NCBI GenBank assembly: GCA_051011595.1
Contig: JBPCTQ010000030.1
Coordinates: 1-20,829 of the forward strand
Source of the DNA: JAOUEE01 sp051011595
Lineage (GTDB): Bacteria > Actinomycetota > Acidimicrobiia > Acidimicrobiales > SHLQ01
Direction: 5' to 3'
Length of the DNA stretch: 20,829 bases
In this document: positions 1-5,613 of the stretch, one piece after another
Position numbering within the stretch: position 1 is the first letter of the stretch
How the letters are laid out: each line of letters opens with the position of its first letter
Notes under the pieces: generated by a model
What the model was told of the DNA's origin: nothing
Seen by the model: the letters and a program-made list of their open reading frames with translations, nothing else
Database searches by the model: none
Translations under genes and position numbers: made by a program

Positions 1-369
1 CGTCCGGTAAGCCTCGTCCGGGAGCGGACGGGTGGTGAGGGCCGGAAGCTCGGACAGCCGGCCGATGCGGGTCAAGGCATCGGTGACGATGCGTTCCTTG
101 AGATGGCGCTGACCGGCGGGAGTGACATGGCGTTGGTCGCAACCCCCGCAGCCCGCGGCCACCGCTTCACAGCTCGGTTCGATGCGCTCGGGGGCTGCGG
201 TCACCACCTCGAGCAGCTGCCCGACGGCGTGGCGCTTCTTCTCCTCGACGATGTCGACGGTGACCGTCTCGTCGGGCAGTGCGCCGGGGATGAACACCAC
301 GCGGCCGTCTGCGTCACGGCCGACGCCGGCTCCGTCCGACGACACGCCGGTAACCGCGATCTCGTTCAC
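1..369 (-). CDS. 23S rRNA/tRNA (uracil-C5)-methyltransferase family protein (RlmD/TrmA-like), N-terminal part
   Basis: This is the 5' part (123 codons) of a minus-strand gene that runs off the left edge. Residues 1-60 form a small beta-rich segment typical of a TRAM RNA-binding domain (G-rich turn near 13-17, then VVFIPGALPDETV). Cysteines follow at 67, 74 and 77 in a C-x6-CGGC-D-x-x-H pattern, the signature of the [4Fe-4S] cluster in RumA/RlmD-type RNA m5U methyltransferases. The SAM-binding catalytic domain lies outside the window, so the exact target (23S rRNA or tRNA uracil) cannot be decided. I chose the GTG at 369 because TACCCT (381 down to 376) lies 6 nt upstream, as expected for a leaderless actinobacterial transcript. 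A TTG at 393 is in frame but less likely. The gene is divergent from rpe across a 23-bp gap. Confidence 0.8.
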   Translation of the reverse strand, partial: MNEIAVTGVSSDGAGVGRDADGRVVFIPGALPDETVTVDIVEEKKRHAVGQLLEVVTAAPERIEPSCEAVAAGCGGCDQRHVTPAGQRHLKERIVTDALTRIGRLSELPALTTRPLPDEAYRT

Positions 370-375
370 CTCGGC

Positions 376-385
376 AGGGTATCGT
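376..385. promoter_or_regulatory. Overlapping divergent -10 elements for the RlmD-like gene and rpe
   Basis: The 10 bp AGGGTATCGT read as TATCGT on the plus strand (380-385, 7 nt before the rpe ATG at 393) and as TACCCT on the minus strand (381 down to 376, 6 nt before the GTG at 369). Both fit the TAnnnT -10 element at the spacing of leaderless genes. No Shine-Dalgarno sequence precedes either start. The two -10 boxes share 2 bp, so RNA polymerase could probably occupy only one direction at a time (inference). Confidence 0.6.
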
Positions 386-392
386 CGCGCCA

Positions 393-1073
393 ATGAGCCC
401 CCGTCCCATCTCGATCGCCCCCTCGGTCCTCTCGGCCGACTTCGCCAAGCTGGGCGACGACTGTCTCGAACTGGAGAAGGCCGGCGCCGACCGGATCCAC
501 TGGGACGTCATGGACGGGGTGTTCGTGCCCAACCTCACCATCGGACCGCCAGTAATCGCCGCCGCCCGTCCCCTCGTGGCCACCCCGTTCGAAGCCCACC
601 TCATGGTGGTGAACCCCGACCAGTTGCTGGGTGCCTATGCCGATGCCGGGTGCCAGACCATCATCGTGCACGTCGAGGCCTGCACCCACCTGCACCGCAC
701 GCTCGGCGCCATCGCCGACCTCGGGGTCAGCCCCGCTGTTTCACTCAACCCCCACACACCGGTCGAGGCCATCGTGAACGTGCTCGACCAGGTCGACCTG
801 GTCCTGATCATGACCGTCAACCCTGGCTTCGGCGGGCAGAAGTACATCGCCTCGATGGAACCCAAGATCCGCCGGCTCAAGACCCTGATCGACGAACGGG
901 GCCTCGACGTCGACATCGAGGTCGACGGAGGGGTGTCGACGACCACGGTCGAGGCCGTGGTGGAGGCCGGGGCCAACGTGTTGGTCTCGGGCAGTGCGTT
1001 GTTCGGGCACGGCGACGGACTCGACGTGGCCATCGGCGAGCTGCGCACGGCGGCTGAGGCCGCCCAGGTCTGA
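393..1073 (+). CDS. rpe: Ribulose-phosphate 3-epimerase
   Basis: This 226-aa cytosolic TIM-barrel enzyme interconverts D-ribulose 5-phosphate and D-xylulose 5-phosphate in the pentose phosphate pathway. It has the expected family length. The sequence shows the N-terminal SILSADF-like segment (APSVLSADF, 9-17), the signature HWDVMDGVFVPN (36-47), the phosphate-binding loop VNPGFGGQ (142-149) and VDGGV (177-181). His36, Asp38, His69 and Asp178 match the metal ligands and the acid/base aspartates of the family. The ATG at 393 is supported by TATCGT 7 nt upstream and by the family's usual N-terminus. It is divergent from the RlmD-like gene and convergent with clpP; no clear terminator follows it. 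Confidence 0.97.
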   Translation: MSPRPISIAPSVLSADFAKLGDDCLELEKAGADRIHWDVMDGVFVPNLTIGPPVIAAARPLVATPFEAHLMVVNPDQLLGAYADAGCQTIIVHVEACTHLHRTLGAIADLGVSPAVSLNPHTPVEAIVNVLDQVDLVLIMTVNPGFGGQKYIASMEPKIRRLKTLIDERGLDVDIEVDGGVSTTTVEAVVEAGANVLVSGSALFGHGDGLDVAIGELRTAAEAAQV

Positions 1074-1084
1074 CCGGCGTCGGC

Positions 1085-1162
1085 CTAGATCAGCACGTAG
1101 GTCACGAGCACCATCACCACCAGCGCGGCGGCAGCCAACACGTAGTCCTTGGAATGGCTCAC
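1085..1162 (-). CDS. Possible 25-aa single-span membrane peptide downstream of clpP
   Basis: A GTG-TAG frame of 25 codons begins 40 bp after the clpP stop on the same strand. After a short polar start (VSHSKDY), residues 8-25 are almost entirely hydrophobic (LAAAALVVMVLVTYVLI), which would form one transmembrane helix ending at the C-terminus. AGGAG lies just before the GTG but only a few bases away, which is close for a ribosome binding site. An internal GTG at codon 7 has AAGGA at a better distance and would leave only the helix. I do not recognise the peptide and assign no function. It fills the rpe-clpP convergent gap and could be co-transcribed with clpP. It may also be a chance frame. 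Confidence 0.35.
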   Translation of the reverse strand: MSHSKDYVLAAAALVVMVLVTYVLI

Positions 1163-1202
1163 CCTCTCCTATCGGCATCACAGACGCCGACCTGGAGGGA
1201 TT

Positions 1203-1808
1203 TCAGGCCATTTCACCCCGGCGCACGATGACCTCGTCGATGATGCCGTAGTCCTTGGCTTCTTCGGCGCTGAACCAGCGGTCACGGTCGCTGTCGGCTT
1301 CGATGGTGGCCGCATCCTGGCCGGTGTGCTCGGCAATACGTTGCTGGAGCAGTTTCTTGGTCTGGGCCATCTGTTCGGCCTGGATGGCGATGTCGGTGGC
1401 CTGGCCACGAACGCCGCCCAACGGCTGATGCATCATGATGCGGGCGTGGGGCAGGGCGTAGCGGCGGCCGGGGGCACCGGCGCAGAGCAGGAACTGGCCC
1501 ATGGAGGCGGCCAGACCCAGACAGATCGTGCCCACCTCGGGCGCCACGAACTGCATGGTGTCGTAGATGGCCATACCGGCCGTGACCGACCCGCCGGGCG
1601 AGTTGATGTAGAGCCAGATCGGCTTCTCGGGGTCTTGACCCTCGAGGTAGAGCATCTGGGCGCTGATGTAGTTGGCGATCTCGTCGTTGACATCGGTGCC
1701 CAGGAACACGATCCGAACCTTGAGCAGCTCACGGTAGATGTCGGTCCGGCCGGCCGCTTCGACCAGATCGGCGGCCATCAACGGGGGATGCATCTCGCTC
1801 GACTCCAT
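1203..1808 (-). CDS. clpP: ATP-dependent Clp protease proteolytic subunit
   Basis: This 201-aa serine peptidase subunit would assemble into the tetradecameric ClpP barrel that degrades proteins fed by ClpX/ClpC. The catalytic triad is visible: Ser102 in GLAASMGQ, His127 in MMHQP and Asp176 in DRDRWFSAEEA. The substrate-binding strand INSPGGSV (69-75) and the handle helix (about 135-160) are conserved, and length fits the family. I chose the ATG at 1808 because AAGGGAG sits 4 nt upstream; a GTG directly before it (1811) and an ATG six codons inside are alternatives. The open frame continues much further upstream but would then overlap the divergent kinase gene. Many Actinobacteria carry clpP1-clpP2 pairs with clpX nearby. 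Here there is a single clpP with no clpX next to it. Confidence 0.96.
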   Translation of the reverse strand: MESSEMHPPLMAADLVEAAGRTDIYRELLKVRIVFLGTDVNDEIANYISAQMLYLEGQDPEKPIWLYINSPGGSVTAGMAIYDTMQFVAPEVGTICLGLAASMGQFLLCAGAPGRRYALPHARIMMHQPLGGVRGQATDIAIQAEQMAQTKKLLQQRIAEHTGQDAATIEADSDRDRWFSAEEAKDYGIIDEVIVRRGEMA

Positions 1809-1837
1809 CACGCTCCCTTGGTTCAGGTGGTTCTCGC

Positions 1838-1843
1838 AGGCTA
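1838..1843 (-). promoter_or_regulatory. Probable -10 element of clpP
   Basis: TAGCCT on the minus strand lies 29 nt upstream of the clpP ATG, leaving a short leader that contains the AAGGGAG ribosome binding site. No convincing -35 element, and no ClgR-type operator that I can identify, is visible. Confidence 0.35.
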
Positions 1844-1874
1844 CCGGCCCGATCTCGCCGATCGGCGCCGCCGC

Positions 1875-1880
1875 TAACGT
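1875..1880 (+). promoter_or_regulatory. Probable -10 element of the APH-like kinase gene
   Basis: TAACGT lies 9 nt upstream of the ATG at 1890. A transcript from it would have a leader of only about 2-3 nt, and no Shine-Dalgarno sequence is present. This suggests a near-leaderless mRNA. Confidence 0.4.
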
Positions 1881-1889
1881 TGCGGCCCC

Positions 1890-2771
1890 ATGAGCGCCGC
1901 CACCCCACCAGCCGAGGTCGACATCGACGAGGCGCTGGTGCGGTCGCTGCTCGAGGAGCAACATCCCGACCTCGCCGATCGACCGGTTCGATTCTTCGGG
2001 GAAGGATGGGACAACGTGATGTTCCGCCTGGGGTCGGACCTCAGCGTGCGTCTCCCCCGCCGCCGGATCGTGGCCGACCTCATCATCCACGAACAACGGT
2101 GGCTGCCCGAACTGGCCGACTCCTTACCGTTGCCCGTACCGGCTCCTGTGAGTGTGGGCCGACCGTCGGGCAGCTACCCCTTCCCGTGGAGTGTGTTGCC
2201 GTGGTTGCCCGGCGAGGCGGCCGATCAGGCGCCGCCTGGCACCGGGCAGGGTGTGGTCTTGGCCGAGTTCCTGCGAGCTCTGCACCAGCCGGCCCCGGCC
2301 GATGCCCCGCACAATCCCGGACGTGGCGTGCCCCTGGCCGATCGTGCGACGGGCGTCGAGGAGCGGCTGGACCGGCTGGCGCCCCCCTTGCCGCCGTCGA
2401 TCGTCACCGTGTGGGGCGACGCGATATCGGCCCCGGCTGGCACGGACCGCACCTGGGTGCACGGTGACCTCCACGCGGCCAACGTGTTGGTGGACGACGG
2501 GGCTTTCAGCGGGGTGATCGACTGGATCGACATCAACGCCGGCGACGCCGCCACCGACCTGGCCGCGATGTGGACGCTGCTGGGCGATCCCGACGAGCGC
2601 CACGCCGCCCTGCGGCGCTACCACCCCGGCCCAGACCTGGAGCGACGAGCCCGCGGGTGGGCGGTGTTCTTCGGCACCGTGCTGCTCGACACGGGACTGG
2701 TCGACAATCCCCGCTACCAGCGGTTGGGGACAGCCATCCTGGAGCGCCTGCACCACGACACGCGGCACTAA
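1890..2771 (+). CDS. Aminoglycoside phosphotransferase (APH)/choline kinase-fold family protein
   Basis: A 293-aa kinase-like protein of the APH superfamily, which transfers the ATP gamma-phosphate to small hydroxylated molecules. The N-lobe contains GEGWDNVMFRL (37-47) followed by VRLPRR (53-58), where many relatives use Arg instead of Lys. The linker segment WSVLPWLPG (100-108) precedes the catalytic loop VHGDLHAANVLVDD (190-203), with Asp193 as catalytic base and Asn198 as metal ligand. GVIDWID (208-214) supplies the second metal ligand, Asp211. All catalytic residues are present, so an active kinase is likely. The substrate cannot be read from the sequence, and resistance should not be assumed, since most chromosomal members have other or unknown substrates. 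The gene is divergent from clpP, and its stop codon overlaps the probable tRNA-Leu promoter. Confidence 0.88.
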   Translation: MSAATPPAEVDIDEALVRSLLEEQHPDLADRPVRFFGEGWDNVMFRLGSDLSVRLPRRRIVADLIIHEQRWLPELADSLPLPVPAPVSVGRPSGSYPFPWSVLPWLPGEAADQAPPGTGQGVVLAEFLRALHQPAPADAPHNPGRGVPLADRATGVEERLDRLAPPLPPSIVTVWGDAISAPAGTDRTWVHGDLHAANVLVDDGAFSGVIDWIDINAGDAATDLAAMWTLLGDPDERHAALRRYHPGPDLERRARGWAVFFGTVLLDTGLVDNPRYQRLGTAILERLHHDTRH

Positions 2772-2774
2772 CCT
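2769..2774 (+). promoter_or_regulatory. Probable -10 element of tRNA-Leu
   Basis: TAACCT lies 10 nt upstream of the mature tRNA 5' end at 2785, and its first three bases are the TAA stop codon of the kinase gene. No clear -35 element is visible. Confidence 0.35.
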
Positions 2775-2784
2775 GGAGCCCGCC

Positions 2785-2868
2785 GCGGACGTGGCGGAAC
2801 TGGTAGACGCGCCAGGTTTAGGTCCTGGTGGGTGAAAGCCCGTGGAGGTTCGAGTCCTCTCGTCCGCA
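2785..2868 (+). tRNA. tRNA-Leu (anticodon TAG)
   Basis: This is an 84-nt class II tRNA with a long variable arm. The acceptor strands GCGGACG (2785-2791) and CGTCCGC (2861-2867) pair fully, with A2868 as discriminator. The anticodon stem CCAGG/CCTGG encloses the loop TTTAGGT, giving anticodon TAG (2819-2821), which reads CTN leucine codons. The T arm contains GGTTCGAGTCC. CCA is not encoded and would be added after transcription. The last 7 nt of the gene recur at 3104-3110 as part of a 32-bp direct repeat. Confidence 0.97.
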
Positions 2869-2893
2869 CTTGCCGCCGGTTTCGGTCCTAGCG
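2862..2893. repeat. 32-bp direct repeat, copy 1 (includes the tRNA-Leu 3' end)
   Basis: These 32 bp are repeated exactly at 3104-3135. The copy begins with the last 7 nt of tRNA-Leu (GTCCGCA) and continues into the left half of a hairpin. The two copies bound a 242-bp unit. The arrangement resembles a tRNA-end duplication of the kind left by site-specific integration, but no integrase gene lies between the copies. Confidence 0.85.
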
Positions 2894-2937
2894 GACCGAA
2901 GCCCTAACCGCCTTTCCTCGCTGACGCTCGGAAACGC
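2875..2937. repeat. 63-bp hairpin-containing repeat, unit A
   Basis: This unit matches 3006-3068 in 62 of 63 positions (the difference is at 2909/3040). It begins with a perfect hairpin, TTCGGTCC-TAGC-GGACCGAA (2881-2900), and ends with a TTTCC...GGAAA segment containing CTCGCTGACGCTCGG. The first hairpin lies 12 nt after tRNA-Leu and could act as its terminator, although no T-tract follows. Confidence 0.85.
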
Positions 2938-2986
2938 CCACCGAATCGCCCATCGACCCTCAACTGCAACACCGGCCACCGCCAGT

Positions 2987-3004
2987 TTCGGTCCTCGCGG
3001 ACCG
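2987..3004. repeat. Additional hairpin of the same family
   Basis: TTCGGTCC-TCGC-GGACCG is a variant of the hairpin in units A and B, with loop TCGC instead of TAGC and a shortened 6-bp stem. It sits 2 bp before unit B and is not followed by the rest of the 63-bp unit. Confidence 0.7.
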
Positions 3005-3005
3005 T

Positions 3006-3068
3006 GCCGGTTTCGGTCCTAGCGGACCGAAGCCCTAACGGCCTTTCCTCGCTGACGCTCGGAAACGC
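3006..3068. repeat. 63-bp hairpin-containing repeat, unit B
   Basis: This is the second copy of the unit at 2875-2937, with one substitution. Its hairpin is TTCGGTCC (3012-3019), TAGC loop, GGACCGAA (3024-3031). Weak similarity to unit A continues past 3068 (ACCGAA-ACGCC against ACCGAA-TCGCC), so the original unit was probably longer. Confidence 0.85.
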
Positions 3069-3103
3069 ATACCGAAACGCCGCCCACGGATGATCGACCG
3101 CAA

Positions 3104-3135
3104 GTCCGCACTTGCCGCCGGTTTCGGTCCTAGCG
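3104..3135. repeat. 32-bp direct repeat, copy 2
   Basis: This is an exact copy of 2862-2893, including the 7 nt of the tRNA 3' end. It stops inside the hairpin loop, so only the left arm TTCGGTCC (3122-3129) is present. Its end, TAGCG, plus the next T forms TAGCGT (3131-3136), a possible -10 element for the gene that follows. Confidence 0.85.
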
Positions 3136-3164
3136 TCGAGACACCATCCCACCCCGCGAGACAC

Positions 3165-5564
3165 ATGCCCGACACCGAGCGACAGGCGAACGAAGCGCTG
3201 GCCCGCACGCTGGTGGCCGGCGCACCGACGGCGGCCATCCTGGCCGATCCCTCCGGGGCCGCGCTGGCCGTGAACGATCGCTGGACCCGCCTCACCGGCC
3301 AGGCTGCGACCGATGCCGTGGGGACGGGGTGGCAGCAGGTCATCGACCGCGACGGCCGACAGGCCTTCATCGCCACCCTGGTGGGCGTTGACGAGACCAC
3401 CACCGGCCAACGAGGCCGCCTGCGCCTCATCGGGTCCGACGCCCAGTTTCGATGGACCGAGATCATGATCACGCCGGTCCACGATGTCGGGGCCATCATC
3501 ACCGTCATCGACCGCACCGCCGATCGAGCCGAAGCCCGGCGGGGACAGGAGCTGTCCCGTCTCCTCGAGGCCAGCGCCGACTTCGTGGTGATCCTCGACA
3601 GCACCGGACACCAGGTGACGTGGTCCAACGACACCGCCATCGACCTCATCGGCTCGGATTCTCCCGCCATGGTCGAACACCTCATCGAGTGGAGCCAGGC
3701 CCACTACCTCACCGAAGCCGTTCCCGAGGTGCAGGCAGGCGGCACCTGGCACGGAGAACTCACCGTCATCGACGAAGGTCGCGCCGAACACCCGATGTCG
3801 GTACTGCTGGCCAGCCATCCCGACGAGCAGGGTGTGATCGAGGCCATCTCGTTCATCGGCCGCGACCTGGGCGCCCTTCGCCGGGCCGAGCGACGCGTCC
3901 TGGCGGGCGAAGCCCGACTGGCAGCCATGGTCGAGAACGCCACCGATCTGGTCTGTGTCACCGACACCGGTGGGCGATTCATCTACGCCAGCCCGGCGGT
4001 GGGGCGAGCGCTCCACATCGAACCCGACCGGCTGGCCGGCGTCAGCGTGCTCGACCTGGTTCACGCCGGCGACGTCGATCGGGCCGAGTGGGCACTGAAC
4101 GAAGCATTGGAGACGCCGGGTCACACCGTGACCACCGAACTTCGGGTGAGCGCCGATGCCACCAACTGGCGCCATCTCGACGTTGTCGTCACCAACCTCA
4201 CCGACAATCCCGCCATCGAAGGCCTGGTGGTCAACGCCCGCGACGTCACCGACCGGGTCGAAGCCGCCCACTCCCTCACCGAACGGGCCTACCACGACGA
4301 CCTCACCGGCCTGCCGAACCGGGCCAAACTGCGACACGAACTGGCCGACCGCCTCGACCGAGCCCGCCGAGCCAATCGCCAGTTGGGGGTCCTCTTCCTC
4401 GACCTCGACCGGTTCAAGGTGGTCAACGACTCGTTGGGCCATGCCGCAGGCGACGATCTCCTCCGGGTGATGGCCGACCGGCTCACCCTGGCCGTCCGTC
4501 CCCGTGACCTGGTGGCCCGGCTGGGGGGCGACGAGTTCGTGGTCGTTCTCGACGACATGGCCGACCGCACCGACGCCATCGTCACTGCCCAACGACTGCG
4601 CCGGGCGGTCAGCCAACCGGTGGAGCTGAGCGGCGGTTCGACGGTCGTGTCCACCAGCGTGGGGATCGCCATCGCCGATGCCGACACCACCGCCGACGAG
4701 TTACTCCGCGACAGCGACACCGCCCTCTACCGAGCGAAAGACCAGGGCCGCGACCGTTCGGAGGTGTTCGAAGACAAGCTGCGGGCTCGGGCGGTGCGGC
4801 GACTCGAAACCGAACAACACCTCCGCCAGGCGCTCGACGACCGCGGACTGGCGGTTCACTACCAACCCATCGTCGATCTCACCGACGGCGCGATGGTCGG
4901 CGCCGAGGCACTGGTCCGGGTGACCAATGGACACGACCTGATCGACGCCGGCCATCTGATCGGCGTGGCCGAGGACAGCGGACTGATCGCCCGCTTGGGC
5001 CAGCGAGTCCTCGACGACGCCGTACGCGACCTGGCGTCGTTGGTCGGCACCCACGGCCTTCCCCTCTCGCTCTCGGTGAACGTGTCGGCCCGCCAACTGG
5101 GCGCACCCCGCTTCGCCCGATCGGTGGCCCGGGCCCTCGACGAAGCGGGCGTGGAAGGCTCACGACTCACCCTCGAGATCACCGAGACCACCTTGCTCGA
5201 GGCCCATCCCAGCGCCGAGGCCACCCTGCACCGGCTGGCCGAAGCCGGCGTTCGCCTGGCCCTCGACGACTTCGGAACCGGCTACTCCTCGCTCTCACAC
5301 CTTCGACGGCTGCCCATCCACGAGATGAAGGTCGACCGGCTGTTCGTGGCCGGCCTCACCGCCAATCCCGACGACCGGGCGATCGTCAGTGCCACCATTG
5401 CGCTGGCCCACGAGCTCGACCTCACCGTGGTGGCCGAAGGCATCGAAACCCACGAACAGCGGACGCTGCTGCACGAAATGGGCGCCGAACGGGGCCAGGG
5501 CTACCTGTTCGGCCGCCCCGACCCCATCGCCGAGTTCGTGGATCGCCTCACCAGCCGGCGATGA
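3165..5564 (+). CDS. PAS-PAS-PAS-GGDEF-EAL cyclic di-GMP turnover protein
   Basis: A 799-aa cytosolic protein that could make and degrade the second messenger c-di-GMP. Three PAS-like sensory regions occupy about 10-120, 130-240 and 250-365, the third ending in the usual ARDVTDR linker. The GGDEF domain (about 372-535) keeps LDLDRFK, an intact GGDEF (454-458) and an RxxD inhibitory site (RPRD, 445-448). The EAL domain (about 545-795) keeps EAL (581-583), NVSARQL, EITET, DDFGTG (701-706), KVDR and EGIET, so both activities look possible. No transmembrane segment is visible. I prefer the ATG at 3165, which lies after the repeat patch and about 28 nt after a possible -10. The in-frame ATG at 3090 would make 25 residues translated partly from repeat DNA. 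No Shine-Dalgarno sequence is convincing at either start. Confidence 0.93.
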   Translation: MPDTERQANEALARTLVAGAPTAAILADPSGAALAVNDRWTRLTGQAATDAVGTGWQQVIDRDGRQAFIATLVGVDETTTGQRGRLRLIGSDAQFRWTEIMITPVHDVGAIITVIDRTADRAEARRGQELSRLLEASADFVVILDSTGHQVTWSNDTAIDLIGSDSPAMVEHLIEWSQAHYLTEAVPEVQAGGTWHGELTVIDEGRAEHPMSVLLASHPDEQGVIEAISFIGRDLGALRRAERRVLAGEARLAAMVENATDLVCVTDTGGRFIYASPAVGRALHIEPDRLAGVSVLDLVHAGDVDRAEWALNEALETPGHTVTTELRVSADATNWRHLDVVVTNLTDNPAIEGLVVNARDVTDRVEAAHSLTERAYHDDLTGLPNRAKLRHELADRLDRARRANRQLGVLFLDLDRFKVVNDSLGHAAGDDLLRVMADRLTLAVRPRDLVARLGGDEFVVVLDDMADRTDAIVTAQRLRRAVSQPVELSGGSTVVSTSVGIAIADADTTADELLRDSDTALYRAKDQGRDRSEVFEDKLRARAVRRLETEQHLRQALDDRGLAVHYQPIVDLTDGAMVGAEALVRVTNGHDLIDAGHLIGVAEDSGLIARLGQRVLDDAVRDLASLVGTHGLPLSLSVNVSARQLGAPRFARSVARALDEAGVEGSRLTLEITETTLLEAHPSAEATLHRLAEAGVRLALDDFGTGYSSLSHLRRLPIHEMKVDRLFVAGLTANPDDRAIVSATIALAHELDLTVVAEGIETHEQRTLLHEMGAERGQGYLFGRPDPIAEFVDRLTSRR

Positions 5565-5599
5565 CCCGAGAGGTAATGGCCGGCTGCAGTCCACAGCCC

Positions 5600-5605
5600 T
5601 AGCGT
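5600..5605 (+). promoter_or_regulatory. Probable leaderless -10 element of the alpha/beta hydrolase gene
   Basis: TAGCGT lies 8 nt upstream of the ATG at 5614, and no ribosome binding site is present. The same CCTAGCGT sequence occurs before the GGDEF-EAL gene at 3129-3136. Confidence 0.5.
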
Positions 5606-5613
5606 CGGGCGGC

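Noticed and set aside
122..1057. Open frame of 311 codons on the plus strand across the RlmD-like gene and rpe
   Set aside because: Its product is Arg/Pro/Ser-rich with no domain, and it overlaps rpe in another frame and the methyltransferase on the other strand.
1809..2096. Upstream extension of clpP by about 95 codons
   Set aside because: It would overlap the divergent kinase gene, and the residues do not resemble ClpP. A good ribosome binding site lies before the ATG at 1808.
1890..2771. Aminoglycoside resistance gene
   Set aside because: Only the general APH-kinase motifs are visible. There is no sign of transfer, and the family includes many kinases with other substrates.
2862..3135. 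Integrated phage or genomic island at tRNA-Leu
   Set aside because: The direct repeats enclose only 242 bp without an integrase or cargo. I keep the duplication as a finding but do not call an element.
2869..3140. CRISPR-like array because of repeated units
   Set aside because: Only two full units exist, the repeats are 63 bp with internal hairpins, spacers are not regular and no cas gene is near.
2904..4616. Long open frame (570 codons) on the minus strand opposite the GGDEF-EAL gene
   Set aside because: It is antisense to a gene with clear domain motifs, has low-complexity Gly/Val/Asp composition and starts inside the repeat patch. Such frames arise from high G+C third positions.
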